This document shows, one piece after another, positions 1 through 6,103 of a stretch of DNA of 9,230 bases. Position 1 is the first letter of the stretch. The number at the start of each line of letters is the position of its first letter. Below the pieces are notes generated by a model, which saw nothing but the letters and a program-made list of their open reading frames with translations, searched no databases and was not told the DNA's origin. The stretch lies in the NCBI GenBank assembly GCA_030039695.1, contig JASHVB010000134.1, positions 1-9,230 on the forward strand, read 5' to 3'. A program made the translations under genes and the position numbers. The stretch is from Acetobacteraceae bacterium. Its GTDB lineage: Bacteria > Pseudomonadota > Alphaproteobacteria > Acetobacterales > Acetobacteraceae.

Positions 1-252
1 TTCAAGGCATGCCATTGCATCGATCTGCCGTTCAGCTTCGGCAATCTCGACGCATGGTCCGACGCACCAATGCTGGCGCGTGGCGATCCGGCGGTCATGC
101 GTGATCTCTCGGCTGCGATGTGCCGTGCGTGGATCGCTTTCATCCGCACTGGCAATCCACAGCATGACGAGATACCCGCTTGGCCGCAGCACACCGACCG
201 ATGGGTTATGCAGTTCGATACGCTGCTCGAGCCGGTGCAATTCGGGGCCTGA
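1..252 (+). CDS. Carboxylesterase (type B, para-nitrobenzyl esterase-like), C-terminal fragment
   Basis: This is the last 83 codons of a gene that begins before the window; the frame is open from base 1 to the TGA at 250-252. The fragment opens with FKACHCIDLPFSFGNLD, which matches the segment around the catalytic histidine of type-B carboxylesterases (the family pattern is close to HxxELPFVFGN). His5 of the fragment would therefore be the Ser-Glu-His triad histidine. Further on, CRAWIAFIRTGNP followed by WPQH is the usual C-terminal helix of the family (W..F..TGdPN....WP). Serine and glutamate of the triad lie outside the window, so activity cannot be judged. The likely role is hydrolysis of carboxylic esters, substrate unknown. 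The gene ends 2 bp before the stop of the convergent aldolase gene, so no intergenic terminator separates them. The family call is fairly secure; a specific esterase name is not supported. Confidence 0.85.
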   Translation, partial: FKACHCIDLPFSFGNLDAWSDAPMLARGDPAVMRDLSAAMCRAWIAFIRTGNPQHDEIPAWPQHTDRWVMQFDTLLEPVQFGA

Positions 253-254
253 CC

Positions 255-1319
255 TCAGGAATTCAGTGCCTGCCGAAGCAACGACAGAGCCTCATCGACC
301 TGTGTGGCCGCGACATCCAGATGCAGGCAGGCCCGCGCGCGATATGTGCCAGACGTTGACACCAGCACGCCATACGCGCGCAGCTTCGCAGCCAGCGCAG
401 CCGCGGTCATTCCTGTGGCCTCGGTATCGAAGAACACCAGGTTGGTTTCCGGCTCCTCCACGGTGATGCCGGGAATCTGCGCCAGCCCGCGCGCCAGCGT
501 GCGGGCGTTGGCGTGGTCATCCGCCAGACGTTCGACATTGTGGTCCAGCGCGTAGAGGCACGCCGCGGCGCAGATGCCGCCCTGCCGCATTGCGCCACCG
601 AGTCGCTGCTTCCAGCGCCAAGCCTCGCCAATGAATGCCTTCGAGCCGGCCAGTACGGCACCCATCGGCGCGGCAAGACCCTTGCTGAAATCCAGCCACA
701 CAGAATCGCAGCCTGCGGTGAACTCCGTCGCCGGACGTTTCAGCGCCACCGCCGCGTTCAGGAGCCGCGCGCCGTCCATGTGCATCGCCAACCCACGTTC
801 GTGCGCGGTGTCACTGACGGCGCGCAGCTGCTCCACCGACCAGCATGCGCCGCCACCGCGGTTGGTGGTTTGCTCCACCTCTACCAGCTTCTGTGGTGGC
901 GAGTAACGCGAGCGTGGGCGGATCGCCTCCTCCAAGGTCTCGACCGAGAAGATGCCCCGTTCACCCGCAAGCCCTTTGATCAGCACACCGGCAATCGCCG
1001 CCGGCGCGCCGCCCTCGCTGGTGATGATGTGCGATTCCTGATGCGCCAGAATTTCCTCGCCAGGCCGGCAATGCGTGGCAATGGCGACCTGATTCGCCAT
1101 GGTGCCGGACGGCAGGAACACCGCCGCTTCCTTGCCCAGTAGCGCCGCCACCCGGTCGCACAACGCCCAGATGGTCGGATCCGATCCCATCTGCTCATCC
1201 CCGACGTCAGCCTCCATCATGGCCTGCTTCATGCCGCGCGACGGCTTGGTCTGGGTGTCGGACGACAGATTGACGCGAACCGGAATGGCAAAGTCGAAGC
1301 GCGAGGGTTCCCAGCTCAT
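255..1319 (-). CDS. ltaE: Low-specificity L-threonine aldolase (PLP-dependent beta-eliminating lyase family)
   Basis: The 354-residue product matches the usual length of fold-type I threonine aldolases, which cleave L-threonine/L-allo-threonine and related beta-hydroxy amino acids to glycine plus an aldehyde. Visible motifs, in order: NLSSDTQTKPSRGM near residues 18-30 (the family's S-D-T-x-T-x-P start), DVGDEQMGSDPT at 38-49, LPSGTMANQVA at 69-79 (cofactor phosphate-binding loop), HMDGARLLNA at 180-189 (Asp182 should contact the PLP pyridine nitrogen), and DFSKGLAAPMG at 210-220, where Lys213 is the expected Schiff-base lysine. The start at 1319 is chosen because an AGGAG lies 9 nt upstream and the conserved family start follows within about 18 residues. 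The frame stays open to about 1985, but that extension runs antisense through the neighbouring monooxygenase gene and has no family similarity. The gene is divergent from the monooxygenase and probably a single-gene unit. Stereospecificity (L-, L-allo- or D-) cannot be decided by eye; the symbol is by family. Confidence 0.9.
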   Translation of the reverse strand: MSWEPSRFDFAIPVRVNLSSDTQTKPSRGMKQAMMEADVGDEQMGSDPTIWALCDRVAALLGKEAAVFLPSGTMANQVAIATHCRPGEEILAHQESHIITSEGGAPAAIAGVLIKGLAGERGIFSVETLEEAIRPRSRYSPPQKLVEVEQTTNRGGGACWSVEQLRAVSDTAHERGLAMHMDGARLLNAAVALKRPATEFTAGCDSVWLDFSKGLAAPMGAVLAGSKAFIGEAWRWKQRLGGAMRQGGICAAACLYALDHNVERLADDHANARTLARGLAQIPGITVEEPETNLVFFDTEATGMTAAALAAKLRAYGVLVSTSGTYRARACLHLDVAATQVDEALSLLRQALNS

Positions 1320-1478
1320 GCGAGGCAGCTCCTGGAGGGTGGGCGCAGGTACAGCACGGGCTGGATTGCTTGCAAAGGGACGGCGAACGCCTTTGTCGTT
1401 GCGACGGGCGCCGCAGCGACGCAATCTGCCAGCCGAACAAGCGTCGTCGCTCACTCCCCCCAATAGCAAGGTTAGCCG
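1320..1478. promoter_or_regulatory. Divergent intergenic region with a short inverted repeat
   Basis: These 159 bases separate the divergently transcribed aldolase and flavin monooxygenase genes, so both promoters should lie here. I could not pick convincing -35/-10 boxes; the region is GC-rich. It holds an inverted repeat, CAAAGG (1373-1378) and CCTTTG (1390-1395), with an 11-nt spacer. This may be an operator half-site pair or chance. An AAGG (1468-1471), 7 nt before the ATG at 1479, is the likely ribosome binding site of the rightward gene. Confidence 0.4.
1329..1333 (-). promoter_or_regulatory. Shine-Dalgarno site of the threonine aldolase gene
   Basis: AGGAG read on the minus strand, separated by 9 nt from the ATG at 1319-1317. 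It decides the start against the much longer upstream-open frame. Confidence 0.7.
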
Positions 1479-2573
1479 ATGAGATTCAGCAACTTCCTGT
1501 TTCCCGAAAGCCGCGATCCCGTTGGCGACGGCCGAGTAATCGACGAGACGCTGTGCGAGGCGAAGCTGTCCGACGAGCTCGGCTTCGACGTGATCTGGCT
1601 GGCAGAGCATCACTTCGACGGCATCTGCGCCTATGTTGATCCGGTCAGCTTCGCCGCGGCGCTGTCGGTGGCGACGCAGCGCGCGCGGATCGGCTTCGCG
1701 GTGGCTCAGATGTCGCTGCACCACCCGGTCCGCATGGCAGAGCAGCTCGCGCTGATCGACAACATCAGCAAAGGGCGGCTGATCGTCGGATTGGGCCGCG
1801 GAACAGCGTATAATATCTACGATTACCAAGGCTATGGTATCGAACACACCGAAGCACAGGAACGGTTCGAGGAAGCCGAAGCGATCATGTTCAAGGCCTG
1901 GTCCGGTGAACCGCTCGAGCATCATGGGCGCTTTTGGGACCTGAAGCTGCCGATGCTGCGTCCACGGCCGTTCACCCGGCCGCATCCTTACGTGATCCGT
2001 TCCGCCTCAACCGAGCACGGCATGCTGACGATCGCGCGCCAGGGCCGCCCGTTCATGATGAACGTGCAGTCGAACGAAGTGACGCGCGCGCGGATGGAGC
2101 TGTACCGGCAGACTTTGCGGGAGATTGGGCTGACTGACGCAGCGGTCGCAGATCGCGTCGATCAGTGCTGGGTGTGGCGCAATGTGTTCGTCGCCGATAC
2201 GGACGAGGAAGCGGAACGCATTGCCGTTCCGGCATTCGAGGCGATGCACCTGCGGCGTTCGGCGATGCGGGAGCAAGTCTATCGGGAACAAGGCGCCTCG
2301 ATCGTGCCGATGCCGCCGCCTGGGAGCGCGCCGGCCGCGCGGATGGTGGTGGAACACTCGCTGATTTGCGGCTCGCCGGCGACGGTGACCGAGAAATTGG
2401 CCGAGGTGGCGAAGATCGGCGTCGGCGGTGTGATTCTGCAGTTCCGGCTTGGCCCGATGTCGTTCGACGACGTGGCGCAGAGTCTGACGCTGTTCATGCG
2501 CGAAGTGGCACCGAACCTTGCCGCCCCCGCGCTTGGCCTCGGAAATGTCGGGGCGCGTCATCGCCCAATGTGA
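1479..2573 (+). CDS. Luciferase-like (LLM class) flavin-dependent monooxygenase
   Basis: The 364-residue product belongs to the bacterial luciferase-like superfamily. These TIM-barrel enzymes use reduced FMN (some use F420) and molecular oxygen to oxidise aldehydes, ketones, sulfonates or similar compounds. Visible signatures: FSNFLFPE at the N-terminus (first beta strand), WLAEHHF at 40-46 (the AEHHF signature), HHPVRMAEQLALIDNISKGR at 81-100 running into LIVGLGRG (the family's LDxxSxGRxxxGxGrG motif), and near the C-terminus CGSPATVTEKLAE followed by ILQFRLGPMSFDD (the usual G(S/T)PxxVxxkL and final barrel strand). The length suits single-subunit members. An AAGG 7 nt upstream supports the ATG start. 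These enzymes need a flavin reductase partner, and none is seen here. The gene is convergent with the FAD monooxygenase gene, so co-transcription with the minus-strand cluster is excluded. Substrate unknown. Confidence 0.88.
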   Translation: MRFSNFLFPESRDPVGDGRVIDETLCEAKLSDELGFDVIWLAEHHFDGICAYVDPVSFAAALSVATQRARIGFAVAQMSLHHPVRMAEQLALIDNISKGRLIVGLGRGTAYNIYDYQGYGIEHTEAQERFEEAEAIMFKAWSGEPLEHHGRFWDLKLPMLRPRPFTRPHPYVIRSASTEHGMLTIARQGRPFMMNVQSNEVTRARMELYRQTLREIGLTDAAVADRVDQCWVWRNVFVADTDEEAERIAVPAFEAMHLRRSAMREQVYREQGASIVPMPPPGSAPAARMVVEHSLICGSPATVTEKLAEVAKIGVGGVILQFRLGPMSFDDVAQSLTLFMREVAPNLAAPALGLGNVGARHRPM

Positions 2574-2576
2574 GAG

Positions 2577-2607
2577 GCGGAACGCACCCTCTGCGCGAGC
2601 GTTCCGC
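2577..2607. terminator. Hairpin after the LLM monooxygenase gene, possible terminator
   Basis: GCGGAACGC (2577-2585) and GCGTTCCGC (2599-2607) form a perfect 9-bp inverted repeat with a 13-nt loop, starting 4 nt after the stop codon at 2571-2573. No T-run follows on either strand, so it is not a textbook intrinsic terminator. Position and stem support a 3'-end role. Confidence 0.45.
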
Positions 2608-2644
2608 GCCGCACTCGCGGGTTGATCTGCTTGGCGGCGCAACC

Positions 2645-2661
2645 CCCACACGAAGTGTGGG
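2645..2661. terminator. Short hairpin after the FAD monooxygenase gene
   Basis: CCCACAC (2645-2651), loop GAA, and GTGTGGG (2655-2661) form a perfect 7-bp stem, 4 nt beyond the minus-strand stop at 2666-2668. There is no U-tract on either strand. It could limit read-through or protect the 3' end of the minus-strand transcript, or be a small dispersed palindrome. Confidence 0.45.
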
Positions 2662-2665
2662 CGTG

Positions 2666-4327
2666 CTACGGACGCATGGCGCCCCTTACCTTATCCACCA
2701 GCGCTGTCGCATCATCCGGCTCTCTGTCACCTCGCCACGCGACATGCTGATCCGGCCGCGCCAGCAGCAGCTTGTGCGGATACAGTGCGTCCGTACCTTC
2801 CGCATCCACATCCAGCACCGTCATCGGCACACCCGCTTTCACCGCAGCCTCCGCGAGCCGCGCGGTCCCGGCCGACCGGTCGAACCGCAGCAGTGTGAAC
2901 CACGGACCGAGTGCGTCGTACAGCGAACGACCATCGCGAAGCCAAAGATGCGGGACGCGACACCCAGGAACTGTGGACGGGGTGAAATCATACATCGTGT
3001 AAGGCGGCGCCGTCTCGCCGTCATACGCGATAATCGGCGAGCGGTCATAATAATAGCCAAAATTCAGCCCGCCGCAGCAGAACTGCGGCGTATTCGCCGC
3101 CACCAACGTGCGGCCGAGCTCGGCCCGGATCGCCTGACCGTTCGGCCCCGGATCCTCGATATTCGTCGGCACCTCGGCGCGCAATTTGGCGAGCCGCAGC
3201 GCCGTGTTCATCGCGTAGTAGGACACCTGCTCAGTAATCGGCCAGCGTTCCAGCTCATGCGCGTTCAGGATTTCGGGATCCGCCCACCCGTGCAGCACGC
3301 CAGCGAGCATCCATGACAGGTTCATGGCATCGGCAATACCGGCATTCATGCCATAGCCGGCGAACGGCACCCAGATGTGTGCCGCGTCGCCACACACGAA
3401 CACGCGCCGATCACGAAATTTGTCGGCCAGCAGACGGCGGCCGTACCAATCCTCCTTGCCAATAACATCATACTCAAAATCATCGCCGACACCGAGCACC
3501 ATGCGCAACGTTTTGTCGCGATCGACCGCATCGAAATCAGGCTCGTTGGGCAGCAGATAACAGTGCAGCAACCAGGTCTCGCGGCCATCGATCGCGAACA
3601 TTCCCGCACTGCGGCGCGGATTGAGCGTCTGGTTGGACCACGACGGCCGCGACTGCATCCGGCCGAGCAATGACGGAGCGCGGAAATAGGTGGAGCGTGT
3701 GCGTTGCACCACCGCATCGCCGGTGAGTTTCGCGCCGATCTCGCGGCGGATTTCCGAATGACCACCGTCGCAGCCGATCATATAGTCGCTGTCAATCAGC
3801 AGCGTTGCGCCACTGTCCAGGTCGACCGCTTCCGTTGTCACGCCGTCGGCGGATTGGGAGAACCCGACGGCCTTGGCGTGGTTCCGGAATGTCAGCTGCG
3901 GCATGGCCGACGCACGCTCAACGAGCACCGGTTCGAGAAAGATCTGGTTGATGCGGTGCGGTGGCTCCGGGGTCGGCCACCACGTATCTGGTCCCTCCGT
4001 CGCCGCGTAGCGGTCGCGGCGGCAGGGAATCGGAATGCGGCCGAATTCGATGCCGGTCGTGGTGGTGCGGAACGCTATGTCGTTGGGATACTCCGGCGGC
4101 AGGCCGGTATCGCGTACGATCTGCGCAATACCGAGACGGCGGAACACTTCCATCGACCGTGCCGCTACGTGATTACATTTTACGCTCGGCGGTTCGTCGC
4201 GCCGGCGTTGCTCCAGCACCATGACATCGATGCCGCGCCAAGCGAGGTCCATGGCCAGTGTGGTGCCAACCGGCCCGCCGCCGACTACCAGCACACGTGT
4301 GTGCAAACGTTGCGTCAGCCTGGCCAT
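2666..4327 (-). CDS. FAD-dependent aromatic hydroxylase-type monooxygenase (PheA/TfdB/MhpA-like)
   Basis: The 553-residue product is a group A flavoprotein monooxygenase, a family that usually hydroxylates phenolic or other activated aromatic rings using NAD(P)H and O2. Motifs: a Rossmann dinucleotide fold at 11-40 with GGGPVG at 16-21 and Glu39 ending the second strand; the DG motif CDGGHSEIRR at 186-195 (Asp187, Gly188), bridging FAD and NAD(P)H binding; and the GD motif VCGDAAH at 311-317, followed by GYGMNAGIADAMNLSW at 324-339, which contacts the ribityl/phosphate part of FAD. Residues from about 400 look like the C-terminal thioredoxin-fold domain of phenol hydroxylase-like members. Its start ATG (4327-4325) shares one base with the TGA stop of the thiamine-diphosphate enzyme upstream, and no good ribosome site precedes it, so translation is probably coupled. 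It is the last gene of the minus-strand cluster. The substrate is not readable; TfdB, MhpA or salicylate hydroxylase names would be overreach. Confidence 0.88.
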   Translation of the reverse strand: MARLTQRLHTRVLVVGGGPVGTTLAMDLAWRGIDVMVLEQRRRDEPPSVKCNHVAARSMEVFRRLGIAQIVRDTGLPPEYPNDIAFRTTTTGIEFGRIPIPCRRDRYAATEGPDTWWPTPEPPHRINQIFLEPVLVERASAMPQLTFRNHAKAVGFSQSADGVTTEAVDLDSGATLLIDSDYMIGCDGGHSEIRREIGAKLTGDAVVQRTRSTYFRAPSLLGRMQSRPSWSNQTLNPRRSAGMFAIDGRETWLLHCYLLPNEPDFDAVDRDKTLRMVLGVGDDFEYDVIGKEDWYGRRLLADKFRDRRVFVCGDAAHIWVPFAGYGMNAGIADAMNLSWMLAGVLHGWADPEILNAHELERWPITEQVSYYAMNTALRLAKLRAEVPTNIEDPGPNGQAIRAELGRTLVAANTPQFCCGGLNFGYYYDRSPIIAYDGETAPPYTMYDFTPSTVPGCRVPHLWLRDGRSLYDALGPWFTLLRFDRSAGTARLAEAAVKAGVPMTVLDVDAEGTDALYPHKLLLARPDQHVAWRGDREPDDATALVDKVRGAMRP

Positions 4328-6009
4328 CAGGGCGGGCAGATCACGTTGACCAGCGCTTGCTGTCCGCCGCGCACGGCAGCTGCGGCGCGCTTCAAGGCAG
4401 CGGGGAGGTCGGAGGGCCTCTCAACGCGCTCGCCATGCCCCTCGTGCGCCAGCATGATTTTTTCGAACGACGGCGCCGGAAGATCAGCGAGGAGCCGCCC
4501 GTCGGCCTCCGAAGCGACGCCCTGCTCGTACATGTCAAGCGTGGCGCGACGCACCGCACCGTACAGGGCGTTGTTGTAGATGACCGTCAGGACCGGCAGT
4601 TTCTGCATCTGCGCGATGTAGTGGCATGCAGTCGGGTTGGCGAACATGTAGGCACCGTCACCAAGTACCGACAGCACCAGCTTGTCGGGCGAGGCGAGCT
4701 TCGCGCCGAGCGACGCGCCGAAACCCCACCCGAGCCCGCCGGCAGAGCTCACGGCGAACAGGCTGCCTGGTACTTCCAGCGGGCAGTATTCCTGGCGGAA
4801 TGAGTACTCGGAAATGACGATCGTGTCGCGGTCGACCACGTGGCGCAGGCAATGGTTCAGCCAGGGCAGCGTGATTTTGTTGCCGCGGCCGGCCTGCTCG
4901 GCTTCTGCCTGCCATGCCGCGTGCAGCTCGGCGGAACGCTGTCCCAGCCGCGCCAGGCGTGCCTCAACGTGCGCGCCTTTGCGGTCGCCCAGCGCGTTCT
5001 CTAAGGCCTCCAGCACCGACAGAACGCTGGCGCGGATCGTCAGATCGGATGGGAAACTCCGCATCGGATAACGCGAGAACAGCGGGTCTTCACCGATCTG
5101 CACAATGCGTGCGTTGGCAGGCGGGCTTTCCTTGCTGGGCAGCCACGGCACGTCGGCCTCGATGGCGACGACAAGATCAGCGTCCTTCAAGAGCGGCCCC
5201 GGCATCGAGCCCTGGAACATCGGGCTGGTGGCGGAGATCGCGAAATACCGCGTGTTATATGGCACGACCGGCAGTGCCCACCGTTCCGCAAGGCGCGCCA
5301 GCAGGACAGCATCGCGCGGATCCTGTCCCAGCCCGCCGGTGACCACCAGCGGGGCTTTTGCACTGGCTATCCAATCAGCAAGCTGATTGATATCTACCGC
5401 GGCTGGCACCGGCGCTCGAGGACGTGCGCGATGCTCGCGATTGCTTTGCGGCGGCGCGTCCAGCTGTTGGCCCAGCACTTCGCGCGGCAGGCTAAGGTAG
5501 ACTGGGCCTTTCGGCGAGGTCATCGCCATTTCCAGTGCGCGGTCGACCACCGTCGCGGCTTGCTCTCCGCGCTTCATTTCGTAATCCCACTTCACGACCT
5601 CACGCAGCATGCCGGCCTGGTCGTACATCTCCTGCGCCCAGTGGATGTGCGCGTTGCGCGAGCCTTCCGCGCCGGACTCGGTGAACGGCGTCCGGCCGGA
5701 GGTCAGCAGCAGAGGGATGCGATCGCGGCTGGCATCAATCAGCATGTTGATGGAGTTCGCGGTGCCAACGTTGGTGTGCAGCATCACCGCCTGCGGCTTG
5801 CCGGTGACCATAGTATAGCCGTGCGCCATCGAGACGGCGGTATTCTCGTGCGGCACCACTGTCGGGCGCGGGACTTTGCGGTTGCTGCGGGCGGTGCGTG
5901 CGAAGGCCTCGACGATCGGCGCGAAATCGGTGCCGGGATTGCAGAACAAGTGGTCAATGCCCTGCGCGGCGAGGGCCTCGAGATACTCTTCCGCGGCGAT
6001 GCGTGTCAT
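4327..6009 (-). CDS. Thiamine-diphosphate-dependent enzyme (benzoylformate decarboxylase / acetolactate synthase superfamily)
   Basis: The 560-residue product has the three-domain layout of 2-oxoacid decarboxylase-type ThDP enzymes. The N-terminal pyrimidine-binding domain carries FCNPGTD at 22-28 and VVPHENTAV at 51-59, where Glu55 is the expected catalytic glutamate that activates ThDP. MLHTNVGTANS (76-86) resembles the benzoylformate decarboxylase segment LHSAAGTGN, so His78 would correspond to its active-site His70, while acetolactate synthases have a Ser-Gly-Pro-Gly type sequence there. The middle domain spans about 205-340. The C-terminal pyrophosphate domain has GDGAYMFANP at 450-459 ending in YNN at 478-480 (the GDG...NN Mg/ThDP motif). 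By eye I see no equivalent of the second benzoylformate decarboxylase histidine (His281). The start at 6009 is set by AGGAG 8 nt upstream. The gene ends in a 1-base stop/start overlap with the FAD monooxygenase. Likely reaction: decarboxylation of, or C-C cleavage/ligation on, a 2-oxoacid, substrate unknown. It is often labelled acetolactate synthase, which I do not support. Confidence 0.85.
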   Translation of the reverse strand: MTRIAAEEYLEALAAQGIDHLFCNPGTDFAPIVEAFARTARSNRKVPRPTVVPHENTAVSMAHGYTMVTGKPQAVMLHTNVGTANSINMLIDASRDRIPLLLTSGRTPFTESGAEGSRNAHIHWAQEMYDQAGMLREVVKWDYEMKRGEQAATVVDRALEMAMTSPKGPVYLSLPREVLGQQLDAPPQSNREHRARPRAPVPAAVDINQLADWIASAKAPLVVTGGLGQDPRDAVLLARLAERWALPVVPYNTRYFAISATSPMFQGSMPGPLLKDADLVVAIEADVPWLPSKESPPANARIVQIGEDPLFSRYPMRSFPSDLTIRASVLSVLEALENALGDRKGAHVEARLARLGQRSAELHAAWQAEAEQAGRGNKITLPWLNHCLRHVVDRDTIVISEYSFRQEYCPLEVPGSLFAVSSAGGLGWGFGASLGAKLASPDKLVLSVLGDGAYMFANPTACHYIAQMQKLPVLTVIYNNALYGAVRRATLDMYEQGVASEADGRLLADLPAPSFEKIMLAHEGHGERVERPSDLPAALKRAAAAVRGGQQALVNVICPP

Positions 6010-6017
6010 GGGTGGTA

Positions 6018-6022
6018 CTCCT
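6018..6022 (-). promoter_or_regulatory. Shine-Dalgarno site of the ThDP-enzyme gene
   Basis: AGGAG on the minus strand, 8 nt before the ATG at 6009-6007. It decides the start: the same frame is open further upstream to 6240, but that part lies inside the 3' end of the molybdenum-subunit gene. Confidence 0.7.
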
Positions 6023-6036
6023 GGCCAGTCCCGTCG

Positions 6037-6057
6037 TGGCCGGCATCGAGCCGGCCA
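6037..6057. repeat. GC-rich palindrome in the molybdo-subunit/ThDP-enzyme gap (REP-like)
   Basis: TGGCCGGC (6037-6044), loop ATCGA, and GCCGGCCA (6050-6057) form a perfect 8-bp inverted repeat. It shares the GGCCGG...CCGGCCATC outline with the palindrome at 6085-6103, in the same orientation, so the two look like copies of one dispersed element. It may act as an mRNA-stability or processing hairpin between the two genes. Confidence 0.6.
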
Positions 6058-6084
6058 TCTGCGCCCAATGGGCCGTGCGAAGAA

Positions 6085-6103
6085 GGCCGGGTCAAGCCCG
6101 GCC
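6085..6103. repeat. Second GC-rich palindrome, overlapping the molybdo-subunit stop codon
   Basis: GGCCGGG (6085-6091), loop TCAAG, and CCCGGCC (6097-6103) form a perfect 7-bp stem. The stop codon of the minus-strand molybdo-subunit gene (6094-6092) lies in the loop, so the last codons and stop are part of the repeat. GGCCGGG...CCCGGCC palindromes of this kind are common between genes in many alphaproteobacterial genomes (general knowledge, not searched here). Confidence 0.6.

Noticed and set aside
1320..1985. Upstream extension of the threonine aldolase reading frame (576 aa in total)
   Set aside because: The extra 222 residues are antisense to the luciferase-like monooxygenase gene, have no family features, and a good Shine-Dalgarno site supports the start at 1319.
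2165..3316. Long plus-strand open frame of 383 codons
   Set aside because: It runs across the 3' part of the LLM gene and antisense to the FAD monooxygenase; Arg/Ala/Gly-rich composition typical of a GC-rich shadow frame, with no motif.
4327..6009. Acetolactate synthase (IlvB) annotation
   Set aside because: LHTNVGTAN replaces the usual Ser-Gly-Pro-Gly type segment, no small regulatory subunit gene is adjacent, and the neighbours are oxidative catabolic enzymes.
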